Below are positions 1 through 6,190 of a stretch of 9,147 nucleotides of DNA, in pieces. The notes below the pieces were generated by a model. The model did not search any database, had not been told where the DNA came from, and saw only the letters and a program-made list of their open reading frames with translations. The stretch is from contig CAJTSV010000035.1 of assembly GCA_910579075.1 (NCBI GenBank), positions 24,027-33,173 of the forward strand, written 5' to 3'. How positions within the stretch are numbered: position 1 is the first letter of the stretch; each line of letters starts with the position of its first letter. This stretch comes from an uncultured Eubacterium sp. (GTDB taxonomy: Bacteria > Bacillota > Clostridia > Lachnospirales > Lachnospiraceae). The translations under genes were made by a program, and so were the position numbers.

Positions 1-1
1 G

Positions 2-115
2 CAGAAAATATCCAACTATATATTTATCATTACTCCGGCTAATGTTGAGATATCAGGCGATTTCCAGAGCCTGTTAGATTCCTATGGAGAGACATCCATC
101 CGGATGGATATTTAG
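2..115 (+). CDS. sepF: Cell division protein SepF, C-terminal fragment
   Basis: This is the last 37 codons of a gene cut by the window's left edge, ending in TAG at 113-115. The visible protein includes KISNYIFIITPANVEISGD and ends in SIRMDI. The pattern of an interrupted hydrophobic strand followed by 'TPxNVxISGD' matches the C-terminal part of SepF (YlmF), the cytoplasmic protein that bundles FtsZ filaments and helps tether the Z-ring to the membrane. The next gene is ylmH, nine bases downstream, which is the order expected in the division-associated ylm cluster of Firmicutes. The N-terminal membrane-binding helix and most of the SepF core lie outside the window. The call rests on a short segment plus gene order. 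Confidence 0.75.
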   Translation, partial: QKISNYIFIITPANVEISGDFQSLLDSYGETSIRMDI

Positions 116-124
116 GGGGTTTTT

Positions 125-877
125 ATGGAGCTGGACGGGCAGTACCTGAAAAAACGCCTGCTGGAATTATCCAGGCGGGCCTTTGAAAAAAATATTGTTA
201 CTTTCAGTAATTTTTTAAATTTAAACGAGATTCACATATGCTGCCAGAGCGTTCGGGAATTTTACAGTTCCTTCCAGCTGTCTGGCGGGTACAGCTGTGC
301 GGAGCGTCAGATGGCTGCTTTTGTCCCTGATGCTCTTTCTTATGCGTGGGAATATCCGATAAATGCCGTTCTGTTTACCCCGGCACATCCAAAGTTTGCC
401 GAAGATTTGTCGCACAGGGATGTTTTAGGTGCTCTTATGAACCTTGGCATCAGGCGGGAAATGCTGGGTGATATTCTGATGACGGAAAGCGGAATCATTG
501 TGCTGTGCGCTGAATCCATGGCAGATTACCTGACCGACAGCTGCACGAAAATCCGCCATACCTCTGTCAATGGACAGAAAATCCCGCTGTCCGATTTCCA
601 GTACCAGCCTGAATTTCAGGAAAAGGAAAGCATTGTTTCCTCGCTCAGATTAGACTCTATTCTTGCAGATGTCTGTAAACTGACAAGGTCAGCTGCACAA
701 AAACTGATTTCTGAAGGAAATGCTTTTATCAATTCACGCAAAATCCAGCAGAATGATTATGCCTGCAGGGAAGGTGATATTCTGTCTGTCCGCCATTATG
801 GAAAGTTCCAGATTGCAGAGACAGGCGGCGTCACAAAAAAGGGCAGGATAAAATACCGGTATAAAATCTATACCTGA
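125..877 (+). CDS. ylmH: YlmH-family S4-domain RNA-binding protein
   Basis: The protein is 250 aa, the usual size for YlmH. It has an N-terminal/central domain with the family-typical stretch GALMNLGIRREMLGDI (about residues 102-117). A C-terminal S4 RNA-binding domain spans about residues 172-232 (LRLDSILADVCKLTR, then EGNAFINSRK and EGDILSVRHYGKF). The S4 domain binds structured RNA. YlmH of Bacillus subtilis is linked to ribosome quality control, related to the small S4 protein RqcP, and older literature places it with cell division because of its location. The start is supported by an AGGGGG Shine-Dalgarno at 114-119, five bases upstream. It follows sepF by nine bases and precedes lspA by 37, so co-transcription is likely. 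The ylmG and divIVA genes often found beside it in Firmicutes are absent here. The cytoplasmic, ribosome-associated role is inferred from the family. Confidence 0.9.
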   Translation: MELDGQYLKKRLLELSRRAFEKNIVTFSNFLNLNEIHICCQSVREFYSSFQLSGGYSCAERQMAAFVPDALSYAWEYPINAVLFTPAHPKFAEDLSHRDVLGALMNLGIRREMLGDILMTESGIIVLCAESMADYLTDSCTKIRHTSVNGQKIPLSDFQYQPEFQEKESIVSSLRLDSILADVCKLTRSAAQKLISEGNAFINSRKIQQNDYACREGDILSVRHYGKFQIAETGGVTKKGRIKYRYKIYT

Positions 878-914
878 ACAATCGTTTTATTTATGTATTT
901 GAAAGGACGATAGC

Positions 915-1433
915 ATGTACACATTGTCTCAAAAAAAAAGCAATATCTGTTTTCTGGCCGGCACCGTGCTGCTTGTTATCATAGACCAGGTTACAAAACT
1001 GGCTGCACAAAGGCTGCTGCGCGGGCAGGCTGCTGTCCCGCTTATCCGGGGCGTGTTTGAATTGCAGTATCTGGAAAACCGCGGTTCCGCGTTTGGAATG
1101 CTGCAGGGGAAGCGGGTTTTTTTTATCCTGATGGCAGCCCTGATGCTGTTTATCATTCCATACATTTATGTCCGGATTCCTCTTGCAAAAAAATTTGTAT
1201 ACCTGCGTATTATCGCAGTCTTATTTTTATCAGGCGCTATAGGAAATGCGGCCGACCGCCTGCTGCATGGATATGTGGTTGATTTTTTTTATTTCTCCCT
1301 GATAGATTTCCCGATATTCAATGTGGCGGATATCTATGTCACCGTATCTTCTGCGCTGCTGATTGTCCTTATTTTCTTTTATTATACCGATGAGGATTTC
1401 GAACAGATTCAGATTTTTCACAAAAAACATTAG
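915..1433 (+). CDS. lspA: Lipoprotein signal peptidase (signal peptidase II)
   Basis: LspA is a membrane aspartyl peptidase that removes the signal peptide of prolipoproteins after diacylglycerol has been added to the lipobox cysteine. The 172-aa length is normal. Four hydrophobic segments can be seen at about residues 11-30, 68-88, 97-113 and 133-157. The diagnostic motifs are present: DQVTK (24-28), ENRGSAFG (54-61), GAIGNAADRLLHGYVVDF (107-124) and FPIFNVAD (132-139). The two catalytic aspartates are D123 in GYVVDF and D139 in FNVAD. The start at 915 has a GAAAGGA ribosome binding site about eight bases upstream. The 37-base gap to the next gene and its similar function class fit the lspA-rluD pairing seen widely in Firmicutes. 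No defects are visible. Confidence 0.95.
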   Translation: MYTLSQKKSNICFLAGTVLLVIIDQVTKLAAQRLLRGQAAVPLIRGVFELQYLENRGSAFGMLQGKRVFFILMAALMLFIIPYIYVRIPLAKKFVYLRIIAVLFLSGAIGNAADRLLHGYVVDFFYFSLIDFPIFNVADIYVTVSSALLIVLIFFYYTDEDFEQIQIFHKKH

Positions 1434-1469
1434 AATTTCCTGATACAGGCCGAAAAGGAGGGACATACA

Positions 1470-2402
1470 ATGGCAGCAGAAACAGTCAGGCAGGAATTTG
1501 AAGCTGGCACCATGCATGAAGGAATGCGTCTGGACAAATTTCTGTCTGTCATATACCCGGACTTATCCAGGGCATATTTCCAGAAGCTGATAAAATCCGG
1601 CCAGGCACAGATATCCGGCTGCATGTTAAAGCCAAGCTATTCCATAAAAGAAGGAGACGTTGTCACGGTAGAAGTGCCGCAGGCCGTACAGGCCGATATC
1701 CAGCCGGAAGATATCCCGCTGGATATTTTGTATGAAGATGACGATGTGCTGGTGGTTAATAAACCAAAAGGAATGGTCGTGCATCCGGCCCCGGGACATT
1801 ATACGGGCACGCTTGTCAATGCGGTCATGTATTACTGCAGGGAAAACCTGTCCGGCATCAATGGCCAGATACGCCCGGGCATTGTGCACCGGATAGATAA
1901 AGATACGACAGGAGCACTGCTTGTATGTAAAAATGACTTTGCACACAATGCGCTTGCACAGCAGCTGCGGGTACATTCCGTAACCAGGCGTTACCGCGGC
2001 ATTGTATCAGGGTGCGTAAAAAATGATACGGGCACTGTATGCGCAGATATCGGGCGCGACCCGAAAAACCGCCTGAAAATGGCCTGCGGCGTGCCAAACG
2101 GCAGGGAAGCAGTCACGCATTACCGCCTGCTGTCCCGTTTCCGCCAGCATTCCTATCTGGAATTTGAGCTGGAAACCGGAAGGACACACCAGATACGGGT
2201 GCATATGGCCAGCATCGGCCATCCGCTGCTGGGAGATGCCATATACGGCCCGTCCAGATGCAGGATAAAGCTGCAGGGACAGTGCCTGCATGCCATGGTA
2301 ATTGGATTTGCACATCCGAGGGATGGAAGGTATGTCGAAGTGACCGCACCGCTGCCGGAATATTTCCAGAAGCTGGCAGACGCCGGGGAGACCGTTCTGT
2401 AA
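1470..2402 (+). CDS. rluD: RluA/RluD-family 23S rRNA pseudouridine synthase
   Basis: The protein is 310 aa with the RluD layout. An N-terminal S4 domain (about residues 18-69, MRLDKFLSVIYPDLSR to EGDVVTVEVP) is followed by the catalytic pseudouridine synthase domain (about 85-300). The active-site motif HRIDKDTTG lies at 140-148, with D143 the catalytic aspartate. Other family motifs are VVNKPKGMVVHPAPGH (95-110), LETGRTHQIRVHMASIGHPLLGD (within 235-256) and a C-terminal 'LHA..IGFAHP' (273-283). RluD isomerises specific uridines of large-subunit rRNA helix 69; the exact target sites in this organism cannot be read from sequence, and RluC-type specificity is possible. A strong GGAGG at 1456-1460 supports the start. 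It is the last gene of the operon, and its TAA lies ten bases before a large palindrome that may end the transcript. Confidence 0.92.
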   Translation: MAAETVRQEFEAGTMHEGMRLDKFLSVIYPDLSRAYFQKLIKSGQAQISGCMLKPSYSIKEGDVVTVEVPQAVQADIQPEDIPLDILYEDDDVLVVNKPKGMVVHPAPGHYTGTLVNAVMYYCRENLSGINGQIRPGIVHRIDKDTTGALLVCKNDFAHNALAQQLRVHSVTRRYRGIVSGCVKNDTGTVCADIGRDPKNRLKMACGVPNGREAVTHYRLLSRFRQHSYLEFELETGRTHQIRVHMASIGHPLLGDAIYGPSRCRIKLQGQCLHAMVIGFAHPRDGRYVEVTAPLPEYFQKLADAGETVL

Positions 2403-2412
2403 AATCCAGAAA

Positions 2413-2506
2413 GGGGCTGTCGCACTAAGAAAAATGATACAAGATATAGTTTATTTGAATCTTATATACTATATCTTGTATACGTTTTGCTTAATGCGAC
2501 AGCCCC
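2413..2506. mobile_element. ~94-bp near-perfect palindrome, MITE-like element
   Basis: The outer arms GGGGCTGTCGCACTAAG (2413-2429) and CTTAATGCGACAGCCCC (2490-2506) match as inverted repeats at 16 of 17 positions. The inner arms ATACAAGATATAGT (2437-2450) and ACTATATCTTGTAT (2468-2481) are perfect over 14 bp. The A-rich and T-rich stretches between them also largely pair, leaving a 17-nt loop (2451-2467). GGGGCTGTCGCA-type ends resemble terminal repeats of some insertion sequences in Clostridia (IS1182-like by recollection, not checked). The element has no coding capacity, so a non-autonomous miniature element is the best reading. No clear target-site duplication is visible. In RNA it would form a long hairpin ten bases after the rluD stop, but no U-run follows on the + strand. 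It could therefore slow or process the transcript rather than act as a standard terminator. Confidence 0.6.
2437..2481. promoter_or_regulatory. Pair of facing 14-bp boxes, NrdR-box-like
   Basis: ATACAAGATATAGT at 2437-2450 and its exact reverse complement at 2468-2481 start 31 bp apart, about three helical turns. The sequence and spacing resemble the paired boxes (A/T-rich, CAAGATATAG-like) bound by the ribonucleotide-reductase repressor NrdR. That resemblance is from memory of the motif, and no nrd gene is present in the window. The simpler explanation is that the boxes are just the inner part of the palindrome's repeats. Low confidence as a functional operator. Confidence 0.2.
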
Positions 2507-2544
2507 CAAAAATAACGATGGGCTCAGATTCAACTATAGGTTAA

Positions 2545-2573
2545 TTGATTTTTCTCCAAGAATAGATTATAAT
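2545..2573 (+). promoter_or_regulatory. Sigma-A promoter for the rpn-like gene
   Basis: TTGATT (2545-2550) and a perfect TATAAT (2568-2573) are separated by 17 bases, the ideal spacing. The predicted start of transcription is near 2580, which would leave a leader of about 37 bases before the ATG at 2617. It lies just right of the palindromic element, giving the rpn-like gene its own promoter separate from the rluD operon. Confidence 0.65.
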
Positions 2574-2616
2574 AAATTCAGCTGGTCAGCAATTTTATCA
2601 AAGTGAGGGACACTGA

Positions 2617-3408
2617 ATGGAGCAGATGGAACAGTTAGAAATCGCATACCAGAACAAGGACACCACCAGTAAAGTGCTGGCAGACGGGAGCGTGGCCATT
2701 GTAGATTATGAAAGCGGTTATGATAAAGCAGATAAAATCAAATACCTGAATTACCTGGCCGGAATAGCCAGCCGCTATCATATCCGCAAAACGGAATGCC
2801 CCATCCTTCGCATGATTGTCATCTATACCGGAGATGTCCATCGGAGCCAGGCATCTGCGGTATACGATATCGGCGCTGTACAGGTAAATGTGGAGCCCGC
2901 ATTTTTGTCTGAACTTGATGCAGAAAGCATATTTCAAAAACTGAAAGAAAAAGTTGCAGCTGGCCAGATGCTTACAGATGAGGAGCTGATGGAATTTATC
3001 ATTCTTCCGCTGTCTTACCGCAGAAAAGAAGATAAAAGACGGCAGGTGCGCAAAAGCGTGCGCCTTGCCGCCGGAATCCGTGACAGGGGGCAGTAGGTTT
3101 TTACGCTTGCAGGAATACTGGCTTTTACGGATAAAATTATTGACCGGGAAACAGCAGATGAGATTCGAAAGGAGATTGGCATGACAAAGGTAGCAATGAT
3201 ATTCGAAAGAGAAAAACAGGAAGCACTGGCAGAAGCTGCAAAGGTGTATGAAAAAGAAAAACAGGAAGCGTTGGAAAAGAGTATTACCCGAATGATACAG
3301 AAAAATTATGACACAGAAGAAATTGTTTCCCTGTTTCCTGATTTTTCTCACAGTCGTGTGGAAGCGCTTCGCCAGGAACTGGCTGCTGGCATAAAGGACA
3401 CTCTGTAA
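2617..3408 (+). pseudogene. Rpn-family PD-(D/E)XK nuclease/transposase-like gene with in-frame amber stop
   Basis: Two open segments, 2617-3096 and the same frame from 3097 to 3408, form one 263-codon gene interrupted only by TAG at codon 160 (3094-3096). The sequence on both sides reads straight through: ...IRDRGQ, stop, VFTLAGILAFTDKIID... CAG precedes the TAG, and QQ is expected at this point in relatives, so a single CAG-to-TAG change explains it. The protein resembles the Rpn (recombination-promoting nuclease) / putative-transposase family common in Lachnospiraceae: MEQLEIAYQNKDTTSKVLA, DGSVAIVDYESGYDKADKIK, then RMIVIYTGDV and LTDEELMEFIILPLSYRRKE. The PD-(D/E)XK core includes the DYES...K region (about residues 30-42). 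From memory of the family, roughly 40-50 residues carrying the first catalytic Asp are missing between SKVLA and DGSVAIVD, which suggests an internal deletion as well. The C-terminus is a Glu/Lys-rich helix. It has a good promoter, a GAGG ribosome binding site at 2605-2608 and a terminator. The ATG at 3181 could only give a small C-terminal piece. Confidence 0.75.
3211..3269 (+). repeat. 45-bp-period partial tandem repeat in the rpn-like C-terminus
   Basis: GAAAAACAGGAAGC occurs at 3211-3224 and again at 3256-3269, exactly 45 bases apart. The surrounding protein repeats as FEREKQEALAEAAKV then YEKEKQEALEK, a 15-residue unit in a charged helix. Length variation in this helix is expected in the family. 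Confidence 0.55.
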
Positions 3409-3482
3409 CAATAAATCTGCAAAATGCAGGCTGATTTTTATATGCTGGAAATAAGAGCAGAAAGCAGATAAATTTGAACATC

Positions 3483-3522
3483 AAAACCCCCAGACCATAG
3501 CTGTATGCTGTCTGGGGGTTTT
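3483..3522. terminator. Rho-independent, bidirectional terminator
   Basis: A perfect 13-bp stem, AAAACCCCCAGAC (3483-3495) with GTCTGGGGGTTTT (3510-3522), encloses a 14-nt loop. The A-run on the left and T-run on the right make it functional in either direction. It lies 75 bases after the end of the rpn-like gene and separates that unit from the polysaccharide locus to the right. Confidence 0.88.
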
Positions 3523-3613
3523 GTGTCTTTATCAAAAACATATAATTTCCTAATATCAGCGTTTCTTACCTTCCTAATTCCATCGTACAATTTCTGGCAG
3601 CTTTCATACAGAT

Positions 3614-3634
3614 AACATTTTACTATAAAATGTT
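3614..3634. repeat. 9-bp inverted repeat with 3-nt loop
   Basis: AACATTTTA, loop CTA, TAAAATGTT is a perfect palindrome except for the loop. It contains TATAAA at 3624-3629, so if a promoter sits here the palindrome would overlap its -10 element, as an operator often does. Function unknown. Confidence 0.45.
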
Positions 3635-3859
3635 GCCTACAAGAATTCTATAACAAATCTTTTCTTTTTGCAACTCCTAAGATAAATTTGGTAACTTTTC
3701 TATATTTTTCTTTGATAATCTGTCCTGTTTTGCAAAATTTTTGGTTAAACTGCATAAATTTTCGGCGTAAACAGTTTTATCAAAACCGTTCCTTTTAAAA
3801 TACCTAAAAACGTAATTGTACCAGCAAGGCAGCTTCCCGCTTCTTATTACAGGCCATGT

Positions 3860-3892
3860 AAATCCGCATAAATCAAGGCTTTGCGGATTTTT
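3860..3892 (+). terminator. Possible leader hairpin/attenuator
   Basis: AAATCCGCA (3860-3868) pairs perfectly with TGCGGATTT (3882-3890) across a 13-nt loop, and T-residues continue to 3892. The shape is that of a weak intrinsic terminator located about 120 bases before the regulator gene at 4011, where a conditional leader terminator would make sense in a polysaccharide locus. The stem has only four G:C pairs, so it may instead be a protein-binding palindrome or a relic of a mobile element. Confidence 0.35.
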
Positions 3893-3908
3893 CAGGACTG
3901 CTTTAAAA

Positions 3909-3935
3909 CATAACAATATATAGTAAATTGTTATG
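3909..3935. promoter_or_regulatory. 9-9-9 inverted repeat, candidate operator
   Basis: CATAACAAT (3909-3917) and ATTGTTATG (3927-3935) are perfect inverted repeats separated by nine bases, so the half-site centres are 18 bp apart on one DNA face. The site lies about 75 bases before the XRE-family regulator's start and is a natural candidate for its own binding site (autoregulation). There is no direct evidence beyond symmetry and position. Confidence 0.35.
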
Positions 3936-3999
3936 CAAAAGAATTTTAACCCGCATCATGAAAACAGGACTGCTTTTACAGGCATTCCCAAAATCAGAC

Positions 4000-4005
4000 A
4001 GGAGG
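4000..4005 (+). promoter_or_regulatory. Shine-Dalgarno fixing the XRE regulator start
   Basis: A perfect AGGAGG ends five bases before the ATG at 4011. The upstream in-frame ATG at 3933 has no ribosome binding site and overlaps the 3909-3935 palindrome, so 4011 is the start. Confidence 0.8.
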
Positions 4006-4010
4006 AGCAT

Positions 4011-4406
4011 ATGCAGGAGCTGGATTATGCCGGCATCGGAATGAGAATCCGGGCGGCAAGAAAATCAAAAGGCTGGTCACAGGACAAAGTGGCAGCAGAA
4101 TGCGGCATCAGTCTTTCCTTTATGGGACATATTGAGCGCGGGACACGCTCCATGAGCCTTGAAACATTTGCCAGCCTCTGTAACATTCTGGGTGCCGGGG
4201 CAGACGAGCTTCTCTGGGGCATGGTGAACCCGCCGCAGTCTGTGCTGGAAATGTGGAACCTGCCGGATAAAAAGAAAAAAACAGAAAAAGCAAATCCCGG
4301 AACAGGGCATCCTTCTTCTGGCGCGGAAAAGAAAAACCGGCCAGACAGCTATGCAATGTATGTCAAAATCATGCGGTCGGTTGCGGAAATCATGAATGAG
4401 CACTGA
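4011..4406 (+). CDS. XRE-family helix-turn-helix regulator of the polysaccharide locus
   Basis: The protein is 131 aa from the AGGAGG-supported start. Residues 9-69 form a Cro/C1-type HTH domain: IGMRIRAARKSKGWSQDKVA, the recognition-helix region CGISLSFMGHIERGTRSMSL, and the closing helix ETFASLCNILGAGADELL. A Lys/Pro-rich, probably disordered linker follows (about 84-112), then a short C-terminal helix (SYAMYVKIMRSVAEIMNEH) with no recognised domain. Such proteins bind palindromic DNA as dimers. Small XRE regulators of this type often head exopolysaccharide clusters in Lachnospiraceae. The stop is only 17 bases before the Wzz-like gene, so the two are probably co-transcribed. It likely regulates this locus, perhaps through the palindrome at 3909-3935; that is inference. 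Confidence 0.85.
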   Translation: MQELDYAGIGMRIRAARKSKGWSQDKVAAECGISLSFMGHIERGTRSMSLETFASLCNILGAGADELLWGMVNPPQSVLEMWNLPDKKKKTEKANPGTGHPSSGAEKKNRPDSYAMYVKIMRSVAEIMNEH

Positions 4407-4423
4407 AAGGATAAATAACAGGA

Positions 4424-5959
4424 ATGGACAGACAGGATTCTTGGAAAAAGACAGATGAAATCGAAATTGACCTGACGCAGCTTCTGCAAAGCCTTCTTAT
4501 GCAGTGGAAACGGATTGCAGCCTGTGCGCTGGCATGTGCCATAATTTTCGGCGCGGCCGGATGGCTGAAAAATCAAAGCAACACAGATATTGATGCGGCA
4601 GCCATGGCCGAAGAAGCCGAGCTGAGCGAAACAGAAAAACAGGCTGTAGCCGACGCACTCCTGCTGGAACAGGAAACAAGGCGGCTGGAAAATTACCTGG
4701 AAAACTCCGTGCTGATGCAGATTGACCCATACCATAAAAACAGGCAGGTACTGCTTTACTGTATCGATGGCGCGAAAAGGCAGGAGCTTGCGGTTATTAC
4801 CGAAAGTTACCTGAATTTTATCGTAAATGGCGGGGCCGCAGATGCACTGCTGGAAACCGGCAGCGGGGCCGGGCTGGATAAAAGCCTGCTGTCAGAGCTG
4901 GTATCCGCATACCAGAAAGCTTACAGCTCTCCCTATCAGGTGGCTGTCAAAGAACAGGACAGCAGCATGACATCGGAATCACTCTTTTATGCAGAGGTAA
5001 CCGGAAAAGACGCTGCGGATGCACGAAAACTGGCAGGTGCTTTGCAGGAAGTGCTGGAAGCTTATTCCAAAAAAGTACAGGAAACTGCCGGAAAGCACAG
5101 GCTGTCGCTTGCAGGCTCCATGGAAAGCGTAACGGCAGACAGCGGGCTGCTGGGCGTGCAGCATGATAAAAAAGCCGCGCTGTCGGCAAATAAAACAAGC
5201 CTGAAAGCAATGACCGACGGCTTCAGCATAGAGCAAATGGCCGTTTATGAAGAAGCCGTCCTGCAGGAAAGCCGGAACAGTCAGAACGAAACAGGAAAGG
5301 ATTTGGCTGGCAGCGGCAAGGCAGCTGAAACGGATTCCAGACAAAAAGCTTCCGTCGAATCCCTGAAAGGTGAAAATCCGTCCAGCGAGGGTTCTCTTGT
5401 AAAATCCGTACTGAAATACGCCGTGCTCGGATTTTTTGCAGGAATAGCTGCATACTGCTGCCTGTCTGCTCTCTGGTATATGTTCCATGATACGGTAAAA
5501 AGCACGGACGAACTGAAACGGGTTTATGCATTTCCGGTTTATGGAGCTATCCTGGCGGATGATGGAAGCAGAACGAAAAAAAGCAGAGGAAAGATGCCCG
5601 GCACGCATCAGGACGCTTTCGGCCAGACCGAAGCGCAGGTATTAAACCGCATCCGGCTTTCCTGCCAGAAGCAGGGCATCACAAGTCTGTGCGCAGCAGC
5701 GGATTTTCCACTGGATGACAGCGAAAAGAACTGCCTGGAACGCATGGCCGGGCAGCTGAAACAGCTCGGCATTGACATGCATACAGCAGAAAATGCCAGT
5801 GCAGATACTGCTGCATGGGACTCTCTGGCAGAGACCGGAAATGTCCTGATGATTGTGAAAACCGGCGTGACAACACACCGGATGATTGATGACGCAATGC
5901 GTTTTTACCTGGAAAACGGCATAGCCGTGGCTGGCGCAGCGGCGTTTGTACAGGAATAA
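4424..5959 (+). CDS. Wzz-like polysaccharide chain-length / co-polymerase membrane protein with degenerate kinase-like tail
   Basis: The protein is 511 aa. A short cytoplasmic N-terminus (EIEIDLTQLLQSLLMQWKR, 12-30) leads into membrane segment 1 (about 31-48). A large Ala/Glu-rich, helical extracytoplasmic domain (about 50-326) follows, then membrane segment 2 (about 328-353) and a cytoplasmic tail of about 155 residues. This is the topology of Wzz/CapA-type co-polymerases, which set polymer length for Wzy-dependent capsule or exopolysaccharide. After segment 2, DELKRVYAFPVYGAI (362-376) matches the linker that precedes BY-kinase (CpsD/Wze-like) domains. The remainder (about 400-511) has the size and alternating pattern of such a fold, but no Walker A P-loop, no Walker B and no Tyr-rich end can be seen, so it is probably a non-catalytic relic or adaptor. 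The start has AAAGGA 12 bases upstream, a slightly long spacing. It sits 17 bases after the regulator. Confidence 0.82.
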   Translation: MDRQDSWKKTDEIEIDLTQLLQSLLMQWKRIAACALACAIIFGAAGWLKNQSNTDIDAAAMAEEAELSETEKQAVADALLLEQETRRLENYLENSVLMQIDPYHKNRQVLLYCIDGAKRQELAVITESYLNFIVNGGAADALLETGSGAGLDKSLLSELVSAYQKAYSSPYQVAVKEQDSSMTSESLFYAEVTGKDAADARKLAGALQEVLEAYSKKVQETAGKHRLSLAGSMESVTADSGLLGVQHDKKAALSANKTSLKAMTDGFSIEQMAVYEEAVLQESRNSQNETGKDLAGSGKAAETDSRQKASVESLKGENPSSEGSLVKSVLKYAVLGFFAGIAAYCCLSALWYMFHDTVKSTDELKRVYAFPVYGAILADDGSRTKKSRGKMPGTHQDAFGQTEAQVLNRIRLSCQKQGITSLCAAADFPLDDSEKNCLERMAGQLKQLGIDMHTAENASADTAAWDSLAETGNVLMIVKTGVTTHRMIDDAMRFYLENGIAVAGAAAFVQE

Positions 5960-6190
5960 ATGAGGAAAAAAACCGGAACCTGGGATGAGAGTCTGACGGC
6001 TGCATGGAAGGGGAAGGGGGCACAGCGGTGTACATACAATATGTATGGAAAATTGCTTGCAGGCAGGAAATATTGCTGCAAGAATGGCGAAGCATGCCCT
6101 TTTCTGACCCCAAGAATTTCTTTTTCTCTAAAAATGCATTACTGCAAAACTATAAAATAGAATTCTTATCAGGAAGGAATGTATTGCTGA
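5960..6190. other. Intergenic stretch, no convincing gene
   Basis: Two overlapping short reading frames occur here (5960-6160, 66 codons, starting right after the TAA; 6004-6225, 73 codons). Neither has a ribosome binding site or recognisable protein sequence, and the second overlaps the next gene's start. The region changes from moderate GC to AT-rich near 6110, so it may be a junction where a polysaccharide cassette was joined. It contains a 7-bp inverted repeat (CTTGCAG 6056-6062 with CTGCAAG 6076-6082). AGGAAGG at 6171-6177 serves the next gene. Confidence 0.45.

Larger units (their letters stand above)
3523..3932. other. Gene-free AT-rich leader region before the polysaccharide locus
   Basis: There is no convincing gene on either strand. 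The 79-codon minus-strand reading frame at 3677-3916 has no ribosome binding site and no recognisable sequence. The stretch holds three inverted repeats (listed separately at 3614-3634, 3860-3892 and 3909-3935). I did not find a promoter with two good hexamers. TATAAA at 3624-3629 lies inside the first inverted repeat but has no good -35 partner. The likely role, by position, is promoter and leader for the regulator and polysaccharide genes starting at 4011. Confidence 0.5.

Noticed and set aside
2413..2506. Ordinary Rho-independent terminator for rluD
   Set aside because: The hairpin is far longer than usual and is followed by CAAAAATAACG, not a U-run. The outer ends look like mobile-element repeats. 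It may still affect the transcript end.
2635..3411. 258-codon reading frame on the minus strand across the rpn-like gene
   Set aside because: It is antisense to a recognisable protein-coding sequence, rich in Phe and Cys, has no ribosome binding site and resembles nothing. It is a shadow frame.
3677..3916. 79-codon minus-strand gene in the AT-rich region
   Set aside because: It has no ribosome binding site or recognisable sequence, and the region is dominated by inverted repeats.
3933..4010. N-terminal extension of the XRE regulator from ATG 3933
   Set aside because: There is no ribosome binding site, the ATG is part of a palindrome, and a perfect AGGAGG serves the ATG at 4011 just before the HTH domain.
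4979..5608. 209-codon minus-strand frame inside the Wzz-like gene
   Set aside because: It lies wholly antisense to a well supported membrane protein gene, with no start signal or recognisable domain.
4424..5959. Active tyrosine kinase domain in the C-terminal tail
   Set aside because: No GxxxxGK[ST] P-loop, Walker B or Tyr-rich terminus can be found after the second membrane segment.
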